Shown: positions 8,563 through 17,679 of the stretch, piece by piece
How the letters are laid out: each line of letters opens with the position of its first letter
Position numbering within the stretch: position 1 is the stretch's first letter
Assembly (NCBI RefSeq): GCF_028736215.1
Contig: NZ_CP117883.1
Span: 5,332,001-5,396,000 of the forward strand
DNA from: Mucilaginibacter sp. KACC 22773
Lineage (GTDB): Bacteria > Bacteroidota > Bacteroidia > Sphingobacteriales > Sphingobacteriaceae
Reading direction: 5' to 3'
Length of the DNA: 64,000 nucleotides
Notes under the pieces: model-generated
Told to the model about the DNA's origin: nothing
Seen by the model: only the letters and a program-made list of their open reading frames with translations
The model's database searches: none
Position numbers and translations under genes: made by a program

Positions 8563-10002
8563 ATGATTACCAGGAGACATTTTATTAAAATTAACAGTGT
8601 GGCTACCGCCGGCTTAGGCCTGGGCGTTGTGCCTGCAACAAGCTGGTTGGGCAAAGCCGCACCGGTTTTTGAAAGCCACCGCCCCAAACCGGCCGACCGC
8701 AAGTTCACCAGCAAAGCGGTTGAGGCCACCATTCAAAAAGTTAAGGCAGATATTAAAGACCCGGAAATAGCCTGGCTTTTTGAAAACTGCTACCCCAATA
8801 CTTTAGATACTACGGTAAATTATTCAGAAAAAGACGGCAAACCCGATACGTTTGTAATTACAGGTGATATTTTTGCCATGTGGATGCGCGATTCATCGGC
8901 ACAGGTTTGGCCGTACCTGCCGTTGATAAAAAACGACCCGGCGCTTAAAAAAGTGATCCAGGGTGTGTTAAGCCGCCAGGCAAAATGTGTGCTGATTGAC
9001 CCTTATGCCAACGCCTTTAACGAAGGCCCAACCGGCAGTGAATGGGACAGCGATGTTACCGATATGAAACCAGAACTGCACGAGCGCAAATGGGAAATTG
9101 ATTCGCTTTGCTATCCTGTGCGTTTGGCCTACAACTACTGGAAAATAAGCGGCGATACCAGCTTTTTTGACGAAACCTGGCAAAAGGCAGGTAAAACCAT
9201 ACTGGATACCTTTAAGGTACAGCAACGCAAAAACGGCAAAGGTCCGTACCATTTTCAGCGTAAAACTGAAACCGCCAGCGATACCGCGCCAAACAGGGGT
9301 TACGGCAACCCGGTGAAACCGGTTGGATTGATTTGCAGTATCTTCCGCCCATCAGATGATGCTACGATTTATCCTTTCCTTATCCCTTCAAATTACTTTG
9401 CGGTAACCAGCTTAAGGCAAATGGCCGAAATGTATAGTGTGATAGGTAAGGATGCCAAAACAGCCGCCGAATGCAAAACCCTTGCCGCCGAAGTAGATGC
9501 TGCGCTAAAAAAATACGCGGTGGTAAATCATCCAAAATACGGCAAAATATTGGCTTTCGAGGTGGATGGTTATGGCAACCAGTTGCTGATGGACGACAGC
9601 AATGTACCCAGCCTGTTGGCCCTGCCCTACCTGGATTCGTTGCCGGTTACCGATCCGTTGTATCAAAACACCCGCCGTTTTGTACTAAGTTTGGATAACC
9701 CTTACTTTTTTAAAGGCAAAGTTGCCGAAGGCATCGGCGGCCCGCACGTAGGGATTGATTTTATATGGCCTATGGCTATCACCATGCGCGCCCTTACCTC
9801 GACAGATAAATTAGAGATTACCCGCTGCCTGCATATGCTTAAAAGCACCCATGCCGGTACCGGTTTTATGCACGAAGGTTTCCATAAAGACAATGCCAGC
9901 AATTTCACCCGCAAGTGGTTTGCCTGGGCAAATACGCTGTTTGGCGAACTGATTGTGAAACTGCACGCGCACCACCCGGATTTGTTGCAGAAGATTTTTT
10001 AA
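8563..10002 (+). CDS. Glycoside hydrolase family 125 (exo-alpha-1,6-mannosidase)
   Basis: GH125 enzymes remove terminal alpha-1,6-linked mannose from mannans and N-glycans without a metal ion. The 479-residue protein starts with a Tat-type signal (TRRHFIK, then a hydrophobic stretch ending near residue 33), so it is exported folded to the periplasm. The family signature is plain: GDIFAMWMRDSSAQVWPYLP at about 101-120 and GIGGPHVGIDFIWPM later. Length is usual for the family. It is a single-gene unit between two terminators and lacks the operator seen at the mannan locus 20 kb downstream, although its activity would fit that pathway. Confidence 0.92.
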   Translation: MITRRHFIKINSVATAGLGLGVVPATSWLGKAAPVFESHRPKPADRKFTSKAVEATIQKVKADIKDPEIAWLFENCYPNTLDTTVNYSEKDGKPDTFVITGDIFAMWMRDSSAQVWPYLPLIKNDPALKKVIQGVLSRQAKCVLIDPYANAFNEGPTGSEWDSDVTDMKPELHERKWEIDSLCYPVRLAYNYWKISGDTSFFDETWQKAGKTILDTFKVQQRKNGKGPYHFQRKTETASDTAPNRGYGNPVKPVGLICSIFRPSDDATIYPFLIPSNYFAVTSLRQMAEMYSVIGKDAKTAAECKTLAAEVDAALKKYAVVNHPKYGKILAFEVDGYGNQLLMDDSNVPSLLALPYLDSLPVTDPLYQNTRRFVLSLDNPYFFKGKVAEGIGGPHVGIDFIWPMAITMRALTSTDKLEITRCLHMLKSTHAGTGFMHEGFHKDNASNFTRKWFAWANTLFGELIVKLHAHHPDLLQKIF

Positions 10003-10024
10003 AAAAGCTATAAAATTAAAATGC

Positions 10025-10059
10025 AGAAGCTGTCACTTTTTAAGCGGCAGCTTCTTTTT
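10025..10059 (+). terminator. Rho-independent terminator after GH125
   Basis: A 10-bp stem with one G-U pair (AGAAGCTGTC, 10025-10034, with GGCAGCTTCT, 10046-10055) is followed by TTTT. It ends the GH125 transcript. Confidence 0.85.
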
Positions 10060-10100
10060 ATCACCAATAATCTGAATTGCCCATGATTGCCCGTGGACCA

Positions 10101-10865
10101 TCAAAATACCGGCCTCCCCAACATGGCATTGTAAAACAACAGCGAAACCAGCACAAAATAAATTAAAGCAAAAACAACCGCCGGCCTGGCATTTTTAAGC
10201 CCGCTAAACAACACAAACAGCGGTACAATTTGTAGTGCATGCAGGCCCATAAAGTGCGCTATCCGTAAATCGCCGGCTATACGACTCCAGTTAAAAAGCG
10301 GTAAACCAGGGCCGCCATCGGCAGCGCCAACAGTATGCGCCATGCGCGATGCCATAATACCACCTTCGAATGCGAAAATACAGGCCATAATTATACCAAG
10401 GCGGATAGCCCATAGTAAGGCTGGTGTTAATTGTTGGGCCCTCACTTTAAAAAACATAATACCCATATAAAGTGCAAACAGGGTTTGCGAAACAATAACT
10501 ATCCCCATAGCGCTAAATACCAACGCGTTATAAGCGCCCGAAGTGTTATAGTGCGATAGCTGCCCCCTTGCCGCCTGTGTCGCAATGGCCAGCATTTCAA
10601 ACGTCATGGCGAAAACCGTAAAATTTACAAAGCGTTTTTTAAGTCGCTCAAACGGCAGGTATTGTAACAGTAAGGGCCAGGTTAGGCAATATATGGCGAT
10701 AGAAATGGCAAACTTAATGGGCTTTGTCCATAGGTTAATGCCCATTAGTTGCCGGTGGTCAAATTGGGCTATAATGAACATTAGGGCAAACAGGGCCAAA
10801 TGCCCTAATGCGCAGTAGTATAAAGCCGGACTAATTGTCCTGATACGGATGAACAAGGTTTTCAT
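10101..10865 (-). CDS. Polytopic membrane protein of unknown function
   Basis: A 254-residue, very hydrophobic protein with about seven predicted membrane spans and few soluble stretches. I do not recognise a family. Its start overlaps the stop of the ABA4-like gene by 4 nt (ATGA type), so the two are translationally coupled and probably work together at the inner membrane. The GINLWTKPIKFAISIAIY segment near residues 43-60 and several Arg/His residues inside helices might be functional, but no reaction can be assigned. Confidence 0.8.
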   Translation of the reverse strand: MKTLFIRIRTISPALYYCALGHLALFALMFIIAQFDHRQLMGINLWTKPIKFAISIAIYCLTWPLLLQYLPFERLKKRFVNFTVFAMTFEMLAIATQAARGQLSHYNTSGAYNALVFSAMGIVIVSQTLFALYMGIMFFKVRAQQLTPALLWAIRLGIIMACIFAFEGGIMASRMAHTVGAADGGPGLPLFNWSRIAGDLRIAHFMGLHALQIVPLFVLFSGLKNARPAVVFALIYFVLVSLLFYNAMLGRPVF

Positions 10866-11278
10866 TGTGAGGATTTAATTTTGTAAATAATTTGATAAAG
10901 GAAATAGCCACAAGGGCCAAACATAAAGGTGAGCGCCAGGCAGGGTATAACCAGCCAATGCGAGACCGCCGAAGCCCGGGCCGATTTAACGATAGAAAAA
11001 CCTATCAGTAAATCAAAAGCGAGGTAATGAACCCAGCCCGCAAGCAACAGTTTATCATTACTAAAAAGTATGCGAACTTCCTGTATCGACCCAAAACCAC
11101 CGCCATGGATACTAAAAAAAACCGCTATATAAATGCAATAAATTGCCGAAAGCAATAAGGGAACAGCAGCGTGGTTAACTAACCACTGCGTAACTTTCCA
11201 TTTAGGCATTACAATTAACAAAAGCCACTGCAAAGCAGCCATAGCGTTAACGATAGAAAAAACCTGTGCCGGATTCAT
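10862..11278 (-). CDS. ABA4-like (DUF4281) membrane protein
   Basis: A 138-residue protein with four membrane spans. The pattern GWVHYLAFDLLIG at about 80-92 and the late FGPCGYFLYQ match the ABA4-like family, whose plant member is needed for neoxanthin formation. Bacterial members have no settled function. It is the first gene of a two-gene operon with the polytopic protein at 10101-10865. Family assignment is fairly sure; a carotenoid link is only by homology. Confidence 0.75.
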   Translation of the reverse strand: MNPAQVFSIVNAMAALQWLLLIVMPKWKVTQWLVNHAAVPLLLSAIYCIYIAVFFSIHGGGFGSIQEVRILFSNDKLLLAGWVHYLAFDLLIGFSIVKSARASAVSHWLVIPCLALTFMFGPCGYFLYQIIYKIKSSQ

Positions 11279-11319
11279 ATTATTTTTGATTTTGTGATGT
11301 TATTTTATTTATTAAGCTA

Positions 11320-11479
11320 AAAGCGGAAGGCATAAAGCTTAAAGCCAATAGATTGATTTTCAGCCTGGTCGACCTGTTTAACTATCAGACTCGATGTAAA
11401 AACCTGCTGATTAACCTTCAGCACGTTAACCTTGATCAAGCTAAAACTAAAACGCTTTAAGCTTTGTGCCTTCCGCTTT
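11320..11479. repeat. 26-bp inverted repeat, AAGCGGAAGGC type
   Basis: The arms AAAGCGGAAGGCATAAAGC... (11320-11345) and its inverted copy (11454-11479) match at 25 of 26 positions and lie 108 bp apart. They fill the gap between the Crp-type gene and the ABA4-like gene. Nothing coding is seen here. Confidence 0.75.
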
Positions 11480-11571
11480 AAGCTTTATAATGAACAGCAC
11501 AAAACTGGGGCTAATAGCTTAGTCCAAAAATGATGTGGGGTTAAAAAAAGAAGCTGGTTTATTAACCTAAG

Positions 11572-12153
11572 TTAACTTTTAGCGTTTGCCAGCCTGGCCC
11601 TGATGCGGCTAAGACTTTGCGGTTGAATGCCCAGGTACGAAGCAATTAAATGCTGGGGCAACCTTTCAAATATATGGGACTGTTTAGTAAGCAGGTCGAG
11701 ATACCTATCCTCCGCTGATTGTAGTTTTAAATTCCGGTTGTTTCTGGCGGTGTCAATAAACAGTCTTTCGGCTATGATGCGGCCAAACCGTTCAAAGCGC
11801 TGGCTATGATTATACAGCGCCTGCATGTCGGCATAGCTTAGGGTAAACAGTTCACAATCTTCCAGGGCTTCAATAAAATCAGGCGATGGGGTTTGCAATA
11901 AAAAGCTTTCATAATCGCCAATCCACTCGCCCTCAAATGCAAAGCCTAAAGTGTTATCGCCCTTCTCGCTGCGCGAAAAATATCGTAACCCGCCTTTGAA
12001 TACAATAACCATACTTTTGCAAACCTGGCCCTGTTTCAAGTAAAAAGCATACTTTTTTAAGCTTAACGGTTTAAGCCTTTGCATAAATAAAAAAAGCTCC
12101 TCGTCGGTAAAATCAACCAGCGCGCGTAATGATTTGGTAATGATTTCGTACAT
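11572..12153 (-). CDS. Crp/Fnr-family transcriptional regulator
   Basis: A DNA-binding regulator of the Crp/Fnr type. I place the start at the ATG at 12153 (MYEIITKSL, 193 residues) because the reading frame upstream of it (to 12237) looks like noise. Residues about 10-115 form the cyclic-nucleotide-binding-like beta roll (VFKGGLRYFSRSEKGDNT, then EGEWIGDYESFL), and the C-terminus holds a helix-turn-helix (HLIASYLGIQPQSLSRIR). The classical cAMP-binding arginine/serine motif is not evident, as in most Bacteroidota members. The divergent 610-bp upstream gap leaves room for targets; none is identified. Confidence 0.85.
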   Translation of the reverse strand: MYEIITKSLRALVDFTDEELFLFMQRLKPLSLKKYAFYLKQGQVCKSMVIVFKGGLRYFSRSEKGDNTLGFAFEGEWIGDYESFLLQTPSPDFIEALEDCELFTLSYADMQALYNHSQRFERFGRIIAERLFIDTARNNRNLKLQSAEDRYLDLLTKQSHIFERLPQHLIASYLGIQPQSLSRIRARLANAKS

Positions 12154-12763
12154 GGTAAAACCTGCTTGCCGGCAGCCAAATTTTAATAAAAAACTGCTTG
12201 GCCAAATATACGTGAATAATTGAAGTTGCTGTTCCATGCGAGGTGCATGGCTGCAGGCAAATCGCTTTTAGGTTTCTGTTACCCCAATATAAAGAAGATG
12301 TTATGGATGATACGGTATCTTCTTGCTTCGGCATACATTGCATAGCAGGCAAAAATCTCCCCAAAAAACAACATCCGAAATATGAAAAGAAACCTGCAAA
12401 TTAATTAATCGCCGACAGATAAATCCCGGACCATCAAATAGACTGGATAATTCTAATTAATAAACTCAATAAAACGAATAATATATCGAATTGACACCAT
12501 AAGTTGATTTTAATAATATTTAAAATACATATTATCAAGATATGCAATTTATCAATTAAGCATAATCATAATATACTAAGAAAAAATCTTCACTTTAATA
12601 CTATAAAATTAGGCATTAAATACCTGCACAGGCTTCAAAATGTGGAAAAAAACCACTGTAAAGGCACTATTTTTCGACTTTAAAAATTTTTAATTAAAAA
12701 AAAACCTTATAGCTTAGCTTTAATTAAAAACAATAGACCTCATAATTTAAAAGGAGTAATTAA
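12154..12763. other. AT-rich gene-free stretch
   Basis: About 610 bp between the divergent Crp-type and histone-like genes. From about 12370 on it is strongly AT-rich with A and T runs (for example around 12690-12710). I see no convincing ORF or RNA. It probably holds both promoters; no clean TAnnTTTG box stands out. Confidence 0.5.
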
Positions 12764-12943
12764 ATGAAAAAATTTACTGAAGTAAAGGAGCTTGTAGCTT
12801 CTTTAGAGGCTGACGCCGACAAATTCTACAACAAAGGAAACAGCGCTGCCGGAACCCGTGTTCGCAAAGGCATGCAAGATCTTAAAAACCTGGCACAGGC
12901 AATCCGCCTTGAGGTTCAGGAGGCGAAAAACAAAGAAAGCTAA
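12764..12943 (+). CDS. Histone H1-like (Hc1-type) small DNA-binding protein
   Basis: A 59-residue basic, helical protein beginning MKKFTEVKELVASLEADADK and continuing with NSAAGTRVRKGMQDLKNL, the pattern of the short Bacteroidota proteins annotated as histone H1 (Hc1 family). These are thought to bind DNA and shape the nucleoid. An unusually good ribosome binding site, AAAGGAG, lies 7 nt upstream of the ATG, which suggests high expression. A terminator follows directly. The family match is confident; the role in this organism is by homology. Confidence 0.88.
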   Translation: MKKFTEVKELVASLEADADKFYNKGNSAAGTRVRKGMQDLKNLAQAIRLEVQEAKNKES

Positions 12944-12976
12944 GGCAGATTTTTTGATCAATCTTATTCCCCTGAT

Positions 12977-13010
12977 AAAAACCCGGTTACAATCAATAGC
13001 CGGGTTTTTT
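12977..13010 (+). terminator. Bidirectional terminator between histone-like gene and fic
   Basis: AAAAACCCGG (12977-12986) pairs with CCGGGTTTTT (13000 onward), with A on one side and T on the other. It can stop both the histone-like gene and the converging fic gene whose stop lies 3 bp away. Confidence 0.9.
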
Positions 13011-13012
13011 AT

Positions 13013-13810
13013 TCAGAAAAGAAAAGTAAACCCGCCGCTCTTTGATGGCTTCTTCATCTCCTCAAACTTTTCAATCTCTTTACCAAGCAGCGATGCATAT
13101 TCACTGTTCATAAAATTGCGAAAGACCTGAATATCCTCTTGCTCACGGGTATCAACCAGGGCTTGAATATAAGCCGCCTTGTTTTCGCTTTGTACTATAG
13201 CCAGAGGCAAATTATAATAAGCCTGAATGTAATTCATTAACAAACGCGAGGTGCGCCCATTGCCGTCATAATAAGGATGGATGCTTACCAGGTTAAAATG
13301 GGCATCAAAAGAAAGGTTCAATTGCCCCGCCACAGATAGGGGCTTGTCCATCTGGTCATTTAGTTTCGCCACCAAATCGCCGGTTAGCCTTTCCACCTTA
13401 TCAAAATTCGGAAAATAAGAAACGCCGGCGGTAACGTTCCCTTTACGAAATACCCCGGTTGCCGGATCGACGGTACCCAGCATGGTATTATATACCTTTC
13501 CGGTGTTTTTCATTATCAACGCGTTTATCTGTTGCAAAAGGCTTACCGAAAGTTTATTTTTTGCTTTTGCGTTTTCAATGGTAAATAAAAGCGCGGCATG
13601 ATGATCGGTTACCATGAGGCTTTCCTGCAAAGGTTTACCATTAGGTGTGCGGCCCTCGTTAATAAGCACCTGCGTTTCTATCTCGGTGAGGGTTGATCCT
13701 TCAATGCGGGTAGAGTGGTGATCGATAGCGATGAGGTTAAACCTGTCATGATCTATCACCCCGGCTATACCAAGATCATTATATTTTGCTATGAGTTTAA
13801 CACAATCCAT
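13013..13810 (-). CDS. Fic-domain protein (probable AMP transferase)
   Basis: Fic enzymes transfer AMP or a related group to hydroxyl side chains of target proteins. The 265-residue protein has the complete core HPYYDGNGRTSR at 178-189, with catalytic H178. It also carries the inhibitory motif STRIEG at 33-38, in which E37 would block ATP gamma-phosphate binding; this places it among Fic proteins with a built-in N-terminal brake (class II). It is shorter than the usual class II protein of about 370 residues and seems to lack a C-terminal winged-helix domain. No separate antitoxin gene is adjacent, consistent with self-inhibition. Target unknown. Confidence 0.88.
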   Translation of the reverse strand: MDCVKLIAKYNDLGIAGVIDHDRFNLIAIDHHSTRIEGSTLTEIETQVLINEGRTPNGKPLQESLMVTDHHAALLFTIENAKAKNKLSVSLLQQINALIMKNTGKVYNTMLGTVDPATGVFRKGNVTAGVSYFPNFDKVERLTGDLVAKLNDQMDKPLSVAGQLNLSFDAHFNLVSIHPYYDGNGRTSRLLMNYIQAYYNLPLAIVQSENKAAYIQALVDTREQEDIQVFRNFMNSEYASLLGKEIEKFEEMKKPSKSGGFTFLF

Positions 13811-13858
13811 TTTATAGATACTAAAATAGGTATAAATTGTTATTAACTACATCCCAAC

Positions 13859-13892
13859 AAAAAAGCCACATCAAAACTGATATGGCTTTTTT
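13859..13892 (-). terminator. Terminator between dapA and fic
   Basis: AAAAAAGCCA (13859-13868) pairs with TGGCTTTTTT (13883-13892); the stem extends inward to 15 bp with one mismatch and loop AAAC. On the minus strand it follows dapA and ends in T, so it separates dapA from fic. Confidence 0.88.
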
Positions 13893-13912
13893 GCTAAATT
13901 AGTTTAGTTATT

Positions 13913-14791
13913 TTACGCTAAAGCTTTCGTTTCCTTAACTATCGCTTCGGCGGTAGCGCTACCCACCTGCACAAGCGGTAACCTTACAGCATCGCCGCAA
14001 ATACCCAACTCCTTTAACGCTGTTTTTACACCGGCGGGGCTGCCATCGGCAAACATCAGGCGGGTAAATTCTATCAGGCTATAATGGGCCTTGTGGGCGC
14101 CTTTATAATCGTTATTAAGCAGCAGGCGCACCATATCTGACAGCTGGCGGGGCAGGGCGTTACCAATTACCGATATTACCCCCACAGCGCCTAAAGCCAT
14201 CATAGGCAACGTAACCGGATCATCACCCGATATGAATAAGAACCCTTCGGGCTTATCCCTCATCAGCTGGTTAAACAAATCAAAATTACCCGATGCTTCT
14301 TTAATGCCGATTATATTTTTAAAATCGTTTGCCAGGCGCACGGTTGTAGCTGCACTAATGGTACTGCCCGTACGGCTGGGCACGTTATACAAAATAATGG
14401 GCAGTTGCGTATTTTGAGCTATTGCCTTATAGTGCTGGTAAATACCTTCCTGCGTTGGTTTATTGTAATGCGGGCTTGACGATAAAATAGCATCGTAACC
14501 AGCGGTGTTAAATGATTTTATTTGCTCAACAACTTCGTGTGTATTGTTGCCTCCAATGCCGGCAACCAAACCCACGCGCTTATTTACTGCTTCAGCGGTG
14601 AAGGCCCAAACCTGCTTTCGCTCAGCCTCGCTTAATGTGGCACTTTCGCCGGTTGTACCTAATGATACCAGGTATTCCACCCCGCCATCAATCAAATGTT
14701 CAATCAGGTTGCTCAACCCGTCGTAGTCAACTTGACCATCCGCCTGAAAAGGGGTCACCATGGCTACCCCTGTTCCGTAAAATATATTCAT
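13913..14791 (-). CDS. dapA: 4-hydroxy-tetrahydrodipicolinate synthase
   Basis: Condenses pyruvate with aspartate semialdehyde, the first committed step to diaminopimelate and lysine. The 292-residue TIM-barrel protein has GTTGES at 45-50, the catalytic tyrosine in YNVPSRTGS (Y135) and the Schiff-base lysine in GIKEAS (K164). Length is normal. It stands alone, with a terminator after it and a dispersed repeat before it. A sugar-acid aldolase of the same superfamily is less likely because the DHDPS substrate motifs are all present. Confidence 0.94.
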   Translation of the reverse strand: MNIFYGTGVAMVTPFQADGQVDYDGLSNLIEHLIDGGVEYLVSLGTTGESATLSEAERKQVWAFTAEAVNKRVGLVAGIGGNNTHEVVEQIKSFNTAGYDAILSSSPHYNKPTQEGIYQHYKAIAQNTQLPIILYNVPSRTGSTISAATTVRLANDFKNIIGIKEASGNFDLFNQLMRDKPEGFLFISGDDPVTLPMMALGAVGVISVIGNALPRQLSDMVRLLLNNDYKGAHKAHYSLIEFTRLMFADGSPAGVKTALKELGICGDAVRLPLVQVGSATAEAIVKETKALA

Positions 14792-14821
14792 GAGTTAAAT
14801 TAAAGGATGCTAATATAGGGA

Positions 14822-14905
14822 GTTAGTTTTGAGTAGTGGGCAATCAGTGGTGAGTTTTTTATTATTCCGTAAATCCGAACTCAAAACTCACCACTCAAAA
14901 CTATA
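14822..14905. repeat. Dispersed inverted repeat, ACTCAAAACTCA type
   Basis: Left half (14825-14859) reads AGTTTTGAGTAGTG and AGTGGTGAGTTTT; right half (14879-14902) is AACTCAAAACTCACCACTC. The halves pair to form a hairpin between dapA and the upstream end of the DUF5686 gene, and the repeat runs up to that gene's stop codon. Related copies occur at 1670-1722 and 20636-20720. Confidence 0.7.
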
Positions 14906-17354
14906 AAGATATCCCCACCCTTAACGCATTCCTAATATTACTACCCGTATTATAGCTGCGGCCGTACATTACGCGTACCAGGCCGCGCTGCATGCCAAAG
15001 CCCAGTTCGGTATAATTTTTAAGCGTTGGGGTCGAGAGGTAATTTACGTTGATGATCTCCTGCAACTTCAGGTTTCTTAAAACGGGGATCTTATTGGTTA
15101 TAAAACCCGAAAAGTTATGTTCCAGATGGCCTTCAAGGTATTTATCGGCTGTGCTGAAGGTGTAATAATCTAACAACAAAAAACGGTTGAACGATGGCTT
15201 GTATACATGGGTTTGGTCGCCATCAAAATGTTTGTAATCGGGGAAGTATATTTTACTTGCGTTGATAAACTTACCTGCGCCAATAAAAAACGACGTTTGG
15301 CCGTAGAATCCAAGGTCGATATCCGATTTAGAAATGTCGGCGCTTAGCTGGTCGTAATCTACATCGCTGCCCAGCACACCGCCTATGCCTTTTGTATAGT
15401 TAATTCCGATTGTTGGATACTTTGAGGGTAGATAACGGCGGCCGAACGGATAGGTTTCATACCTGTTGCTAAAATCATAACTGGTGCGGACGCTTATTTT
15501 AAAAGATTGATTTTGGGGGAATAAAGGTACATCCTGTATTGATAACAGCGGGTTGTTTGAAGTAAACTGCCGGTTATTTTTATTAAAAAAGCTATAATCG
15601 GTTGTATTGGGCAGCCATTTACGGTTGGCCCATTCTACATTGGCACTTGCCTGCCAGCCACCGCTGATACGGCCGGTAAGCGATGCCGATGCAAATTGTT
15701 TTTGGTAAAGTTTCTGGAAATTCTCCCGCCTGAAAAGCGTATAAACCGAATTTACAAATGCTGATAAAGGCTGCAGGTTATTAAGGTCGATAACGTCTGA
15801 TCCGGCGTTAAAATTCAACGTCATCTGTTTTACAGGGACGGAGACACCAGCAACTCCGCCAAACAAGTGGTTACCAAAGCCGTAGCGCACCCGAGCATTT
15901 ACAGCTATAAAGCGGCTATCAACCGTATCAATCATCTTAGTAAACCCTACCCCGTAGTTGATGGCCAAACCTTCAACAGTATTGTATAAAACCGAGTTGA
16001 GTACGCTGCTATAATGAAAAGATTCTTTTTTGTAACGGTTACGGGTATCAATACCCGTGAGCAACAGGTTGCTTAATTTAAAGGTGTTATTGGCCTTATC
16101 CAATGAATCAAGGTATAGTTTTGATTCCCGTTTGACAGCCAGTTTTCCTTTTACTTGGTAATCTTTCTTCTCTTCATCAGTAAGCGGGATGGGCCGCTCC
16201 TGTGCCCAGTAAACCGAATCTTTATCGTGCCCTTTGGTAATGTTAATGCGTTCGGCAAAATCCTTTTTGTTGAGCACAGGGGCCAGGTTGTAGTTTTTAT
16301 ATACACTTATAAAATATCCACCCAGCTTAAAGCCAAAAACACCACCTGTAAATTCAAACTTAATAGTGGCGGGCATCCAGGTTCGGGCATCAACGGGATA
16401 AAACTGCTGGCTTATCTTCAGCGTATCTACGTAGTTGATATTGGCTTTTTTGGTAATAAAAAGTTGTAGCGCGGCAATACGCCAGCTATCGTCCAAAATA
16501 TAAATATATCCTTCAAAACAAGGATCATAACCGCGTTTGGGTGTTACTTGTATTTTGTTGATGGTTTCGCCGTTCTCAATGGTCATCCCTATCAGTTTAT
16601 AGTTATAATAAAACAGGGCATTTTCGGCAATGGGCGATACCAGCGGGCGGTTGCTCAGGCGTTTCCAGCTTTCAAAATTCTGGTAAAAGTTCACCAGCAT
16701 ATCTGAAGCACGGTTAAAGCTGAAGGCCCGGTTATAGCCCGATACCTTTGAGGATACCTGCACCTCGTGCACCAGATCGGGCTGCATAAAGCTGTATTTC
16801 GATTCGGACTCCGACAAGTAAACGATGCCTGTGCGACTGGAATCAAGCCCGGCCTCGCTGGTGGCTTTTTGTACATCAAAACCCATAAACTTTTTAGGCG
16901 CAGCCAGCAATTTTTGCAAACCTTTTATATAAATATCGCAGGTATAGGCTTTCACCTCGTTTAAATAGGTTTTACGTTTTTTGATGGCCTTACGGATAAT
17001 TGCGTAGGCGGGGTCTTCGCCTCCTGCGCGTATGGTAATATCTTTAAGCTGGTATGTTTCTGTTTTCAGGCTGATGTTAATCACCTGATTTTGGTTAAGG
17101 TTTATCTGTTTAATTTGTTGTGTATAACCAACAGCTTTAAATTGCAGCTCATAATTACCGGGTGCTAATTGCAGGGAATACACACCCTCGCTATTAGCCG
17201 AGACCCCTTTAGTAGTATTTTTTACATATACGGAAGCAAACGGAATGGGGTGGTTATGCTCGTCGGTAATTTTACCGCTGATAATACTAAACTGTTGTGA
17301 AAATACATGGACACTTAAACCGAAAAACAGTATTAACAGTAAGCTTAATTTCAT
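14901..17354 (-). CDS. DUF5686 outer membrane protein with CarboxypepD_reg-like domain
   Basis: An 817-residue outer membrane protein of the Bacteroidota DUF5686 family. It has a signal peptide (LFFGLSVHVFSQQ, to about residue 20), a carboxypeptidase-regulatory-like beta domain at about 24-105 (ISGKITDEHNHPIPFASVYV), and a long barrel-like remainder ending in an aromatic strand. It resembles TonB-dependent receptors in its N-terminal domain but has no plug domain. Its cellular job is not established. It appears to be a single gene. Confidence 0.85.
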   Translation of the reverse strand: MKLSLLLILFFGLSVHVFSQQFSIISGKITDEHNHPIPFASVYVKNTTKGVSANSEGVYSLQLAPGNYELQFKAVGYTQQIKQINLNQNQVINISLKTETYQLKDITIRAGGEDPAYAIIRKAIKKRKTYLNEVKAYTCDIYIKGLQKLLAAPKKFMGFDVQKATSEAGLDSSRTGIVYLSESESKYSFMQPDLVHEVQVSSKVSGYNRAFSFNRASDMLVNFYQNFESWKRLSNRPLVSPIAENALFYYNYKLIGMTIENGETINKIQVTPKRGYDPCFEGYIYILDDSWRIAALQLFITKKANINYVDTLKISQQFYPVDARTWMPATIKFEFTGGVFGFKLGGYFISVYKNYNLAPVLNKKDFAERINITKGHDKDSVYWAQERPIPLTDEEKKDYQVKGKLAVKRESKLYLDSLDKANNTFKLSNLLLTGIDTRNRYKKESFHYSSVLNSVLYNTVEGLAINYGVGFTKMIDTVDSRFIAVNARVRYGFGNHLFGGVAGVSVPVKQMTLNFNAGSDVIDLNNLQPLSAFVNSVYTLFRRENFQKLYQKQFASASLTGRISGGWQASANVEWANRKWLPNTTDYSFFNKNNRQFTSNNPLLSIQDVPLFPQNQSFKISVRTSYDFSNRYETYPFGRRYLPSKYPTIGINYTKGIGGVLGSDVDYDQLSADISKSDIDLGFYGQTSFFIGAGKFINASKIYFPDYKHFDGDQTHVYKPSFNRFLLLDYYTFSTADKYLEGHLEHNFSGFITNKIPVLRNLKLQEIINVNYLSTPTLKNYTELGFGMQRGLVRVMYGRSYNTGSNIRNALRVGISL

Positions 17355-17445
17355 TTAGTTTAGTTTACACTAAGATGTAGCTTATTTACTAAATGTTACA
17401 ACAGTTAATTGTTAAATTATGTGAAATATGTATAACGACGTAATT

Positions 17446-17679
17446 TCAGGAAGCCTCCTTCGAAGGGTTAACATCCTTAGTGCCTAATGAATTGTGAACC
17501 TTGTTTTTAAGGTTCCAATCCGCTATGTCAACTAATCCCGGTTTGGTTTGGTAATGATTATCGTGTTTGGGGCACCTGATTATAAATGTCCCCTTTTTCT
17601 GCTCAATAACTGGCCTTGCACCACAATCTTTACAAGGCTCAACAAAAATGTTTGCCTGAATTTGTATGAAACCTTTCAT
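17446..17679 (-). CDS. Small zinc-ribbon (Lar-like) protein
   Basis: 77 residues with EPCKDCGARPVIEQKKG at 14-30, RCPKH at about 35-39 and an ADWN near 53-56. The Cys-x2-Cys-Gly, a following Cys, and the closing WN resemble the treble-clef layout of Lar-like restriction-alleviation proteins, but the fourth ligand would be a His rather than a Cys. A function is not assigned. It is a single gene with no clear partner. Confidence 0.6.
   Translation of the reverse strand: MKGFIQIQANIFVEPCKDCGARPVIEQKKGTFIIRCPKHDNHYQTKPGLVDIADWNLKNKVHNSLGTKDVNPSKEAS

Noticed and set aside
12113..12364. 83-residue ORF on the minus strand upstream of the Crp-type gene
   Set aside because: Overlaps the start of the regulator in another frame and gives a composition unlike a real protein.
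12858..13130. 90-residue ORF across the histone-like gene end and fic
   Set aside because: It reads through a bidirectional terminator and is a shadow of two well supported genes.
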